Origin: Labrys wisconsinensis | GTDB lineage: Bacteria; Pseudomonadota; Alphaproteobacteria; Rhizobiales; Labraceae | Reading direction: 5' to 3' | Length of the DNA: 64,000 nt | Assembly (NCBI RefSeq): GCF_030814995.1 | Contig: NZ_JAUSVX010000016.1 | Coordinates: 157,793 to 221,792 of the forward strand | Shown: positions 56,654-64,000 of the stretch, in pieces | Numbering within the stretch: the first letter of the stretch is position 1 | How the letters are laid out: each line of letters begins with the position of its first letter | Notes under the pieces: model-generated | Seen by the model: the letters and a program-made list of their open reading frames with translations, nothing else | Told to the model about the DNA's origin: nothing | Database searches by the model: none | Program-made: the position numbers and the translations under genes

Positions 56654-57421
56654 CTAGCGGCCGAGGGCGGGCTGGTAGACGCCGGCATCCTTGACGAGGA
56701 GGCTGGCGGTCATGTCGGCCAGGACCCGCTCGCCGACGGGATCGTCGGCCGTCAGCACGGCATCGTAGCTGGAGGCGAGCGCCGTGCAGATCTGGTCGGG
56801 CGCCGCCGCCGCGATCCGATCGGGCGCCAGCACCTCCCAGGCCTTGATGTCGACGCCGCGGTCGCGGGCCTCGAGGGCGAATTGCCGGTAGTCGTCCGCC
56901 TGCAGGGCTCGATTGCCCACGGGCCGGTCGCGCCCGTCGGCGATGGCGGCCAGCAGGAGATAGAGCCGCCTGGCGAAGATGTCGCCCACGGCCTTGGACG
57001 GCGCCGCCTGGGCCGGACCGCCGCCGGCCAGGACCTTGCACAAGGCCGGGTTGTCCGGCGTGATGGCCAGGACGATGTCCTGCTGGGCCCGGACGACCGC
57101 GACGAGATCGTCCTTCGGCGCGGCCCGGATCTGGTCGCCGTCCCGCGCCTGGATCGCCACCAGCGTCGCGGCGATGCTCGACTTGATGTCGCCCAGCCGA
57201 TGCGCCTTGACGGCTTCGGCCGCCTTGTCGATGAAGGCATCCATGTCGCCGGGGAAGCGGGCGGTGAGGAGATCCGGCAGGTTGGGCAGGCCGGGGCCCG
57301 CATCGGCATAGCCGTCGTGCAGGGCCCGCCGCAGCTGCGTTCGCAGGGCCGCGTCGTCCTGGGCCGAGGCGGCGGCGCAGCCCAGCAGCATCCAGGCCAG
57401 CACGAGAGGCAGGGTTCTCAT
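56654..57421 (-). CDS. Exported protein of unknown function
   Basis: A 255-residue protein with a signal peptide (LPLVLAWMLLGCAAASA). LLGC could serve as a lipobox, making it a lipoprotein. The body is helical and acidic (LPDLLTARFPGDMDAFIDKA, ICTALASSYDAVLTADDPVG). Family not recognised. It is divergent from the RpiR regulator. Confidence 0.7.
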   Translation of the reverse strand: MRTLPLVLAWMLLGCAAASAQDDAALRTQLRRALHDGYADAGPGLPNLPDLLTARFPGDMDAFIDKAAEAVKAHRLGDIKSSIAATLVAIQARDGDQIRAAPKDDLVAVVRAQQDIVLAITPDNPALCKVLAGGGPAQAAPSKAVGDIFARRLYLLLAAIADGRDRPVGNRALQADDYRQFALEARDRGVDIKAWEVLAPDRIAAAAPDQICTALASSYDAVLTADDPVGERVLADMTASLLVKDAGVYQPALGR

Positions 57422-57604
57422 CGCGTCCTCCGATCCGCGCCTTGTCGCGGCAATCCCGGCGGCCGGCAGTGCGTTCCCGCACACCGGCCCGGGCGCACGG
57501 CATATCGGGCACGGTAACGCGGCAGCGCGTCGGACGCATGTCGCTCGCCGCGCGGCGATGCCCACTGTCAATATCGCTTCAGAATTGACAAGATCGACGC
57601 TTGC

Positions 57605-57620
57605 TGCAACTTATCTTGCA
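57605..57620. promoter_or_regulatory. Candidate RpiR-type operator
   Basis: A perfect inverted repeat TGCAA-N6-TTGCA lies 31-46 bases before the RpiR-family start in the divergent promoter region, where an autoregulatory site is expected. Confidence 0.4.
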
Positions 57621-57650
57621 TTGTGACGGAGATGCGGGGAGACCGGACGC

Positions 57651-58550
57651 TTGGCCATCAGGGACGCTCTCACCCAGCCCGGTCTGATGCTGACGCCGTC
57701 GGAGACCAAGATCGTCCAGGCCCTGCTCGCCGACTATCCCCGCTCGGGCCTCGGCACGGCGGCGAGCCTGGCCAAGCGCGCCGGGGTGAGCGACCCCACC
57801 GTGGTCCGCCTGGTGGTGAAGCTCGGCTATGACGGCTTTCCCGACTTCCAGGCGAGGCTGCTGGAGGAGGTCGAGGCGCGGCTGCATTCGCCGCTGCTGA
57901 TGCTGGAGGCCAAGCGCCGCAGCGCCGCCGGCGGCAATGCCGCCTTCGACTATCTCGCCTCGGTGGCGCGCAGCCTGGACGAGACCAGCGCCGCCCTGCC
58001 GGCCCAGTCCTACGACCGGGCGGCCGAGCTGATCTGGGGCGCCAGGCGCCAGGTGGTGCTGCTCGGCGGGCGCTTCAGCCGCAACGTCGCCACCATGCTG
58101 GCCGGCTATCTCGTGCAGCTGCGCCAGGGCGTGCGCGACATCGGCGTGCTCAGCCCGGAAACCTTCGACCTGCTGGTCGACCTCGACAAGCGCGACCTCC
58201 TCATCGTGTTCGACTACCGGCGTTACCAGTCCGACGTGATCGCCTTCGCCACCCAGGCGGCCCGGGGCGGCGTGCGCATCCTGCTGTTCACCGATCCCTG
58301 GCTGTCGCCGATCGCCGAATTGGCCGAGGTCACCATGATTTCCTCGATCGTGGTCGATTCCCCCTACGACACGCTGGCGCCGGCCGTGGCCCAGATGGAG
58401 GCGGTGGTGGCCCACGGCATGAGCCTCGCCCCGCACACCAGCGCCGGCCGGGCGCGCATCGAGGCGCTGGAGCGCGTGCGCCACGCCAATGCGGTGACGC
58501 TCGACGACCCCGCCACGCCGTCGGGCCGCGGCCCGATGCAGACCCCCTGA
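57651..58550 (+). CDS. MurR/RpiR-family transcriptional regulator
   Basis: A 299-residue regulator. The N-terminal HTH (~15-75) has LTPSETKIVQALLADYPRSG and KRAGVSDPTVVRLVVKLGYD (the RpiR 'VS..TvvRl..kLGy.Gf' box). The SIS domain (~125-250, VVLLGGRFSRNVATMLAGYL, RDLLIVFDYRRY) binds phosphosugars or other effectors. No ATG fits; TTG 57651 is preceded by GGGGAGA. The M20 peptidase follows 33 bases later and is the likely target. Confidence 0.87.
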   Translation: MAIRDALTQPGLMLTPSETKIVQALLADYPRSGLGTAASLAKRAGVSDPTVVRLVVKLGYDGFPDFQARLLEEVEARLHSPLLMLEAKRRSAAGGNAAFDYLASVARSLDETSAALPAQSYDRAAELIWGARRQVVLLGGRFSRNVATMLAGYLVQLRQGVRDIGVLSPETFDLLVDLDKRDLLIVFDYRRYQSDVIAFATQAARGGVRILLFTDPWLSPIAELAEVTMISSIVVDSPYDTLAPAVAQMEAVVAHGMSLAPHTSAGRARIEALERVRHANAVTLDDPATPSGRGPMQTP

Positions 58551-58583
58551 CGCCCGCGCGGGCACCCCGGACAGGAGCAGGAC

Positions 58584-59900
58584 ATGAGCGAGATCGAGGC
58601 CGCCGTCGCGGCGGTGCAGGCGGAGATCGAGGGCAATCGCGACTGGGTCGTGAACCTGACGCGCGACCTGGTGCGCATCCCCTCGGTCAATCCCAAGTTC
58701 CAGGCCGAGGCGGGCCTCAACCGCGAGGCGGACGTGCAGGCGCTGCTCGAGCCGATCCTGCGCGCGGAAGGCTTCGCCACCGCGCAGCACGACGCCCTGC
58801 CCGGCCGGCCCAACCTGATCGCCGACAAGGCGGGCGAGGAGGCGCGCAGCCTGATCCTGTGCGGGCATATCGACGTGGTGCCGGTCGGCGCGCGCGAGCG
58901 CTGGAGCCGCGATCCCTTCGGCGGCGAGGTCAGCGACGGCCGGCTCTACGGCCGCGGCTCGATCGACATGAAGGCGGGCGTGGCGGCCTGCATTGCCGCC
59001 GTCCGCGCCATCCGGCGCTGCGGCATCGACCTCGAGGGCCGGCTCTCCGTGCACACGGTGGTCGACGAGGAAGCGGGCGGCTTCGGCGCGATGGAGGCGG
59101 TGAAGCGCGGCAAGCTCGCCAAGGCGGTGCTGGTGGCAGAGCCGACCTGGGGCGACGTGCTGCCGGCCGAAGGGGGCCTGGAATGGGCGCGGGTGACGAT
59201 CCGCGGCCGCACGGCGCACTCGGCCTGGCGCTACAACGAGATCTATCCGCAGCGCCAGGAGCCCGGACGGCTCGAGCCCGGCGTCAACGCCGTCGAGCTC
59301 GCCGCCCGCTTCGTCGAGGCGCTACGCCACTACGAATCCGGCCGCACGCGGGCGCGCTCGCACCCGCTGCTGCCGGTGGGGATGAACACCATCAATCCCG
59401 GCGTGATCCGCGCCGGCGCCGGGCTCGGACCGGACGGGCTGCCGATCATCATGACCAATCCGGCGATCATCCCGGACACGGCGGTGATCGACCTCGACAT
59501 GAAGTTCCTGCCCGACGAGACCTCGGCCGCGTATCGCCGCGACTTCGAGGCCTTCGTCCACCATTTCGCCGGAACCGATGCCTGGCTGCGCGAGCATCCG
59601 CCCACCATCCAATGGGAGCTCGGCGGCCTGCATTTCCCGCCGCTCAACACGCCGACCGACCACCCCCTCGTCGCCTCGCTGATCCGCCGCAAGGCGGCGC
59701 TCGGCACGGCCCCCGCGGTGCGCGGCTTCGTGGCGGTGTGCGACGCGGCGCATTATGCCGGCGCCGGCGTCGACGGCGTCATCTTCGGCCCGTCCGGCGA
59801 CGGCTTCCACGGCGACGACGAATATGTCGACCTCGCCTCGCTGATGGAGACCACCAAGGTGATCGCCGCCACCGTGCTCGACTGGTGCGGCGTGCGCTGA
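58584..59900 (+). CDS. M20-family (ArgE/DapE-like) deacylase
   Basis: A 438-residue zinc hydrolase: VRIPSVNP, metal-binding His in LILCGHIDVVPVG, bridging Asp in GRGSIDMKAGVAAC, catalytic and metal Glu pair in VVDEEAGGFGA, the lid domain GRTAHSAWRYNE, and the last metal ligand in GDGFHGDDEYVD. Such enzymes remove acyl groups from N-acyl amino acids or related amides. AGGAG precedes ATG 58584. Coupling with the RpiR regulator suggests catabolism of an acylated amine compound. Confidence 0.9.
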   Translation: MSEIEAAVAAVQAEIEGNRDWVVNLTRDLVRIPSVNPKFQAEAGLNREADVQALLEPILRAEGFATAQHDALPGRPNLIADKAGEEARSLILCGHIDVVPVGARERWSRDPFGGEVSDGRLYGRGSIDMKAGVAACIAAVRAIRRCGIDLEGRLSVHTVVDEEAGGFGAMEAVKRGKLAKAVLVAEPTWGDVLPAEGGLEWARVTIRGRTAHSAWRYNEIYPQRQEPGRLEPGVNAVELAARFVEALRHYESGRTRARSHPLLPVGMNTINPGVIRAGAGLGPDGLPIIMTNPAIIPDTAVIDLDMKFLPDETSAAYRRDFEAFVHHFAGTDAWLREHPPTIQWELGGLHFPPLNTPTDHPLVASLIRRKAALGTAPAVRGFVAVCDAAHYAGAGVDGVIFGPSGDGFHGDDEYVDLASLMETTKVIAATVLDWCGVR

Positions 59901-60180
59901 GGCGCGTTCCTGCTCAGCCCGATCGCTGCAGCGCAGGGCCGCGGGAAGCGCCGATATCCGGCGTCGCGCTCGACGCCTGGCCTTCCCGCCTCCTCGTGGG
60001 GCGCACGGGACGCGTCTTCGACGGCGGCCGAGACGCCCGAGGCAGTCCGGCATCGGCTCGGCGCAGACAACCGGCTGGGTTGTCCAACCCGACATGCCAT
60101 CCCATCACCGGGACTTCATAGAGCCTTCCTATTCCTTGCTCCGGAAAGACGCTCATTCCGGGACAGCACAGGAAGCTCAT

Positions 60181-61440
60181 ATGTCGAGATTGCTTTTGGC
60201 GACGGCCGCGATGCTCGCGGCCTTCTGGCCGAGCCTCTGCAACGCGGCGCCGGTGGAGATCTCCGTCGATACGGCGTTTCCGGAATATTTCGACATGCAC
60301 AAGGCGATCGGTGACGCCTTCATGAAGGCGCATCCCGATATCGTCGTGAAATTCAACTCGCCGGCAAAGACCTACGACGAGCTCCTGCAGCGCAGCCTCC
60401 GCAACGCAATCACCGGCGACGGTGCCGACGTCGCCTTCCAATCCTACAACTTCGTACAGCAGACCGCCGACCGCAATCTCGCAGTTCCGCTCGACGAGAT
60501 GATCGCCGCTGAAACCGACTGGTCCGGCCTCGGATATCTCCCGAACATCACGACCATGGCGCGAGCGAACGGCAAAATCTACGGCCTTCCTTTCAACACG
60601 TCCATCCCGTTCATCTATTACAATCTCAACCAGGCAAACAATGCCGGATGGGACGTCGCCAAGCTCCCGCAAAGCTGGACCGACGTCGCCAGGCTTTCGA
60701 AAGGCATCGCCGAAAAATCGGGTCCCGGAACCGGTCTCTACTTCGATTACTACTATATCGTCGCAAACCTGACTTTCGACGCGCTGCTGAAGGGCCAGGG
60801 CGGGGCGATGATGTCGGCGGACTTGAAGCAGATCAGGTTCGATGGCGCCGACGGCATGAAGGCGCTGGAGACGCTGCGGGAGCTCGGTGCCTCCGGCATG
60901 ATGGACACCACGCGCGACCAGGCGATCCAATCCTTCAAGGCAGGAAGCCTGGGAATATATGCCTCGACCTCATCGTCGATCATCGATTTCCGGAAAGCGG
61001 CCGGGGAAAGCGGCTTCACGCTCGGCTGCTCGACGTTTCCGCTGCCCGATCCGGACGGACGCTTTCCGGCAGGCGGAAATGCCGGGATGATTCTGAGCAA
61101 GGATCCGGCAAAGCAGCGCGCGGCCTGGGAATACATCAAGTTCGCGGGCGGGGAAGTCGGCCAGTTCCTGGTGGCCAAATATACCGGGTACATCCCGACG
61201 AACACGAAGGTGCTGGCGAATCCCGAGTTCCGGGCAAACCGCTATTCCGATCCGTGCGTCAAAGCTGCGGTCGATCAGCTCTCCCGCATCACCGGCCCGT
61301 TCACGTTTCCCGGCCCGAACGCTCAACGCATCTCCAATGCCCTGCGCGATCTGATGCGGGAGGCCGTCACGCAGAAGCAGACGCCAGCCCAGATCATGCC
61401 TCAGATGGTCGATGCCGCGAAGCGGATGCTGGCAAACTGA
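60181..61440 (+). CDS. Sugar-type ABC transporter substrate-binding protein (UgpB-like)
   Basis: A 419-residue family-1 solute-binding protein. Signal peptide 1-22 (ATAAMLAAFWPSLCNA), then EISVDTAFPEYFDMHKAIGD, ADVAFQSYNFVQQTADRNLA, GKIYGLPFNTSIPFIYYNLN (the family's 'GlPf.tstpvlyYN') and AAWEYIKFAGGEVGQFLVAK. AGGAAGCT precedes ATG 60181. With the PhnM-like, ATPase and permease genes downstream it forms an importer cluster. G+C here is slightly lower than in the transporters to its left. Confidence 0.9.
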   Translation: MSRLLLATAAMLAAFWPSLCNAAPVEISVDTAFPEYFDMHKAIGDAFMKAHPDIVVKFNSPAKTYDELLQRSLRNAITGDGADVAFQSYNFVQQTADRNLAVPLDEMIAAETDWSGLGYLPNITTMARANGKIYGLPFNTSIPFIYYNLNQANNAGWDVAKLPQSWTDVARLSKGIAEKSGPGTGLYFDYYYIVANLTFDALLKGQGGAMMSADLKQIRFDGADGMKALETLRELGASGMMDTTRDQAIQSFKAGSLGIYASTSSSIIDFRKAAGESGFTLGCSTFPLPDPDGRFPAGGNAGMILSKDPAKQRAAWEYIKFAGGEVGQFLVAKYTGYIPTNTKVLANPEFRANRYSDPCVKAAVDQLSRITGPFTFPGPNAQRISNALRDLMREAVTQKQTPAQIMPQMVDAAKRMLAN

Positions 61441-61518
61441 ATGCGCTCCGATCCGACGCATCATCGTGACGAGGAGCGCGTCCGGCGCTCCTTTGCTCCG
61501 CGCTCATAGGTCCAGGTC

Positions 61519-62670
61519 ATGCAGCAAGTCTTCCACAACGGCAAAATCGTTCTCGACAACGAAGTGATCGACGGCAGCATTGCCGTCGAAGACGGTGTCA
61601 TTTCGAGCATCGACCAGGGCGGCATCGTTCCACGCGATGGAATCGACCTCGAAGGCGACTATCTCACGCCGGGTCTCGTCGACGTGCACAGCGACAACAT
61701 CGAGAAGCTGATATCCCCAAGACCGAACGTCATCTGGCCGAGCCGGTTTGCCGCCATAGCCCACGACGCCTATGTGGTCGGCGTGGGTGTCACCACCATT
61801 CTCGATGCGATCTCGCTGAGCGATGCGATTTCGCTCGGCGGTGCAAGCGGCAGCCGCACACAGCTCGCCCTGCAAATCATCGAAGGGATCACGCAGAGCC
61901 AGAAGATTGGCGCCCTGCGCTCGGACCATTTTCTGCACATCCGTTGCGAAGTGACCGACGCCGAAATCAGCGAGCGCCTCAGCCGGCTCGATGCGGACCT
62001 GCCGATCCGGATGTTGACCCTGCTCGATCACACGCCGGGCCAGCGTGTGTTCCGGGACGTCCAGACGTGGCGCGCCTATCGCAAGAAGGGCCGAGGGCTC
62101 ACCGACGGCGAGCTCGACTGGATGTTGGCGGCCGAGCAGGAAGCCCGGGCCAGGTATGCCACGTCCAACCGCCGGGCCATTGCCCGGATCGCCCATGACC
62201 GCGGTATCGCGCTCGGTGGACACGATGATTCCACGGTTGAGGATATCGCCGACGCCGTGGCGCTCGGAAGCACCGCGTCCGAATTTCCGACAACCATCGA
62301 AGCGGCCCGGGCGGCACAATCTGCGGGTTTGAAGACGATCATGGGCGGGCCCAATCTCGTGCGCGGCGGCTCGCATATCGGCAACCTGTCCGCTCGGGAC
62401 TGTGCCGAGCAGGGCGCGCTCGATATTCTCGCATCGGACTATATGCCGGTCAGCTTGCTGCAATCCGCCTTCATGCTGACCTGCGAGCCCATCGGCTACG
62501 ATCTGCCTCGGGCCATAGCGACCGTGACCAGCACCCCGGCGGAGGTCTGCGGACTGACCGATCGGGGAAGGATCGCCGTGGGCAAGAGGGCGGATCTTCT
62601 GCGGGTCAGCCTGCACGAAGACCTTCCGATCCTGCGGGCTGTCTGGCGCTCGGGCCGACGCGTTCATTGA
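61519..62670 (+). CDS. PhnM-like alpha-D-ribose 1-methylphosphonate 5-triphosphate diphosphatase
   Basis: A 383-residue amidohydrolase-fold enzyme: LTPGLVDVHSDNIEKLISPR (metal-binding His57), ALRSDHFLHIRCEVT, RIAHDRGIALGGHDDSTVED, NLVRGGSHIGNLSARD and ILASDYMPVSLLQSAF are PhnM hallmarks. PhnM removes pyrophosphate from the ribosyl-phosphonate intermediate of the C-P lyase pathway. Here it sits inside a sugar-type ABC cluster with no phnGHIJKL in view, so its substrate may differ. Confidence 0.85.
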   Translation: MQQVFHNGKIVLDNEVIDGSIAVEDGVISSIDQGGIVPRDGIDLEGDYLTPGLVDVHSDNIEKLISPRPNVIWPSRFAAIAHDAYVVGVGVTTILDAISLSDAISLGGASGSRTQLALQIIEGITQSQKIGALRSDHFLHIRCEVTDAEISERLSRLDADLPIRMLTLLDHTPGQRVFRDVQTWRAYRKKGRGLTDGELDWMLAAEQEARARYATSNRRAIARIAHDRGIALGGHDDSTVEDIADAVALGSTASEFPTTIEAARAAQSAGLKTIMGGPNLVRGGSHIGNLSARDCAEQGALDILASDYMPVSLLQSAFMLTCEPIGYDLPRAIATVTSTPAEVCGLTDRGRIAVGKRADLLRVSLHEDLPILRAVWRSGRRVH

Positions 62671-62688
62671 TGCCGGGAGGGGCGTGAG

Positions 62689-63867
62689 ATGGCCAGCGTG
62701 CGACTCGACGACATCCGGAGAGCCTATGGCCAGACGTCGGTCTTACGTGGCGTTTCGCTGTCGATCTCGGATGGCGAGTTCCTGACGCTGCTGGGGCCGT
62801 CGGGCTGCGGGAAGTCGACCCTGCTGCGGATCCTGGCGGGGCTCGAGGTGCAGGATGCCGGCTCGGTCGCGATCGGCGGGCAGGCGGTGGACGGCCTCAG
62901 GCCGAAGCGCCGGGACGTGGCGATGGTGTTCCAGTCCTATGCGCTCTATCCCCACATGACGGTCGCCGCCACCATGGCGCTGCCGCTGCGGATGCGCCGG
63001 CTCTCCGCACTCCAGAGGGTCCCGCTTCTCGGCCGTCTGCTGCCCGGGACGGCAGGGACAATCGACGCGATCGATGCGGAAGTCGCCCGCACCGCCAAGT
63101 CCCTCGGCATCGGCCATCTGCTGGCCCGCAAGCCCGGCCAGCTCTCCGGCGGCCAGCGCCAGCGCGTGGCGGTGGGCCGGGCGATGGTGCGCCATCCCGC
63201 CGTCTTCCTGATGGACGAGCCGCTGTCCAATCTCGATGCCAAGCTGCGCGTCCAGATGCGCACCGAGATCAAGGAGCTGCACAAGCGCCTCGGCACCACC
63301 TTCGTCTACGTCACCCACGACCAGGCCGAGGCCATGACGCTGTCGGACCGGGTGGCGGTGATGCTCGACGGCGAGCTTTTGCAGGTCGCTCCGCCGCAGC
63401 AGATCTACGCCGATCCCGACGACCGGCGCGTCGCCGAGTTCATCGGCTCGCCCAAGATCAACATGCTCGACGGCGTGGTGCGCGAGCGCGGCCTGATCGA
63501 TGTGGCGGGATCGACGCTCGCGATCGAGGCCGACGCGCTTGCCGGCACGCAGCTCACCCTCGGCATCCGCCCGGAGGCTTTCCATCTCGCCGACCATGGC
63601 GGCCCCGGAGCGTTCACTGGCGTGGTGCGCATGATCGAGCATATGGGCTCCGACCTCTTCGTTCATCTCGATCTCGCCGGCGTCGACCAGCCGTTGATCG
63701 CGAGGCTGCTGGCCGAACGAGCCCCGGACATCGGCGCCGGCCAGACGCTGCATCTCGGCGTCCGGCCCGACCGAGCGCTGCTCTTCACCTGCGCCGGGCG
63801 ACGCCTGCGCCGGAGCGCCTCCCCCAGCGGGGCATCGGTCACGCCGATCCGGGAAGGGGTGCGATGA
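62689..63867 (+). CDS. Sugar-type ABC transporter ATP-binding protein (UgpC/MsmK-like)
   Basis: A 392-residue CUT1-type ATPase: Walker A GPSGCGKST, Q-loop VFQSYALYPHM, signature LSGGQRQR, Walker B VFLMDEPLSNLD and switch VTHDQAEAM, followed by TOBE/MalK-type regulatory domain (~235-370, LTLGIRPEAFHLAD). A ~20-residue insertion (MRRLSALQRVPLLGRLLPGT region) lengthens the helical domain. The permease start overlaps its stop (ATGA). Confidence 0.93.
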   Translation: MASVRLDDIRRAYGQTSVLRGVSLSISDGEFLTLLGPSGCGKSTLLRILAGLEVQDAGSVAIGGQAVDGLRPKRRDVAMVFQSYALYPHMTVAATMALPLRMRRLSALQRVPLLGRLLPGTAGTIDAIDAEVARTAKSLGIGHLLARKPGQLSGGQRQRVAVGRAMVRHPAVFLMDEPLSNLDAKLRVQMRTEIKELHKRLGTTFVYVTHDQAEAMTLSDRVAVMLDGELLQVAPPQQIYADPDDRRVAEFIGSPKINMLDGVVRERGLIDVAGSTLAIEADALAGTQLTLGIRPEAFHLADHGGPGAFTGVVRMIEHMGSDLFVHLDLAGVDQPLIARLLAERAPDIGAGQTLHLGVRPDRALLFTCAGRRLRRSASPSGASVTPIREGVR

Positions 63868-64000
63868 GCGAGCCTCCTGCCTTTGCGGCGGTTCCGCCGC
63901 TTGCTTCCGTCATCGGCCGGCTGCGGCTTGCCGACGCGCTCGTCGCCTATGCGCTGGCCGGTCCCGCCTTCCTGCTGCTCGTCCTGCTGTTCTTCCTGCC
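63864..64000 (+). CDS. ABC transporter permease, N-terminal part (cut by window edge)
   Basis: ATG 63864 overlaps the ATPase stop. The 45 visible residues contain the first hydrophobic helix (LVAYALAGPAFLLLVLLFFL), as in UgpA/MalF-like permeases, and run off the right edge. It is presumably the first permease of the importer. Confidence 0.75.
   Translation, partial: MSEPPAFAAVPPLASVIGRLRLADALVAYALAGPAFLLLVLLFFL

Overview
The window is high-GC DNA with the look of a large-genome alphaproteobacterium of the Hyphomicrobiales (Rhizobiales). Pointers are many sugar, amide and amino-acid ABC transporters, a DUF3309 miniprotein, a PQQ-type sugar dehydrogenase, a rhizobial-type Xre helix-turn-helix, and tightly packed operons with ATGA/GTGA overlaps. 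No rRNA, complete tRNA or CRISPR array is visible; the genus cannot be read from the sequence.

Layout. 1-3.7 kb: an SRPBCC fragment, a broken SnoaL-like gene, an ECF sigma factor with a SnoaL tail, a RibD-type reductase, a membrane protein and a GST. 3.7-5.5 kb: island debris, namely a truncated PP2C phosphatase, a HigB/HigA-type toxin-antitoxin pair, a frameshifted ParB-like gene and a 45-nt 3' fragment of tRNA-Arg(CCG). 5.6-8.0 kb: small proteins and the sugar dehydrogenase. 8.0-14.2 kb: a CUT2 sugar ABC operon facing a LacI regulator across a likely operator. 14.3-18.2 kb: small metabolic and regulatory genes and a RES-Xre toxin-antitoxin pair. 18.2-21.4 kb: an APC permease operon with five small membrane-protein partners. 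21.9-26.6 kb: a branched-chain/amide-type ABC operon with a fused LivH-LivM permease. 26.7-29.3 kb: two small secreted proteins and a SulP transporter.

29.6-41.8 kb is a polymorphic-toxin locus. A 2277-residue SpvB/FG-GAP/YD-repeat protein ends in an unrecognised, A+T-rich toxin tip followed by an overlapping immunity candidate. Behind it lies a displaced second Rhs tip carrying a DNA/RNA non-specific endonuclease domain plus a SUKH immunity gene, then an orphan immunity-like ORF, then the last residues of a third toxin overlapping an S1-domain protein. Two REP-associated tyrosine transposase (RAYT) elements with 19-bp inverted ends sit inside this array.

42-64 kb: a secreted GH26 enzyme, a TIGR04222-like membrane protein, an orphan cytochrome oxidase subunit I, a GGDEF-EAL protein, a HerA-like ATPase facing a BTAD/TPR regulator, and then a 901-residue fusion of an Xre DNA-binding domain to a Cas3-like protein. 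In this fusion the HD nuclease motifs are intact but helicase motifs I, II, III and VI are all lost, and no CRISPR or other cas gene is nearby. This is the most unusual gene in the window. The right end holds a CPT-like kinase, an RpiR regulator with an M20 peptidase, and the start of an ABC transporter cluster containing a PhnM-like phosphonate hydrolase.
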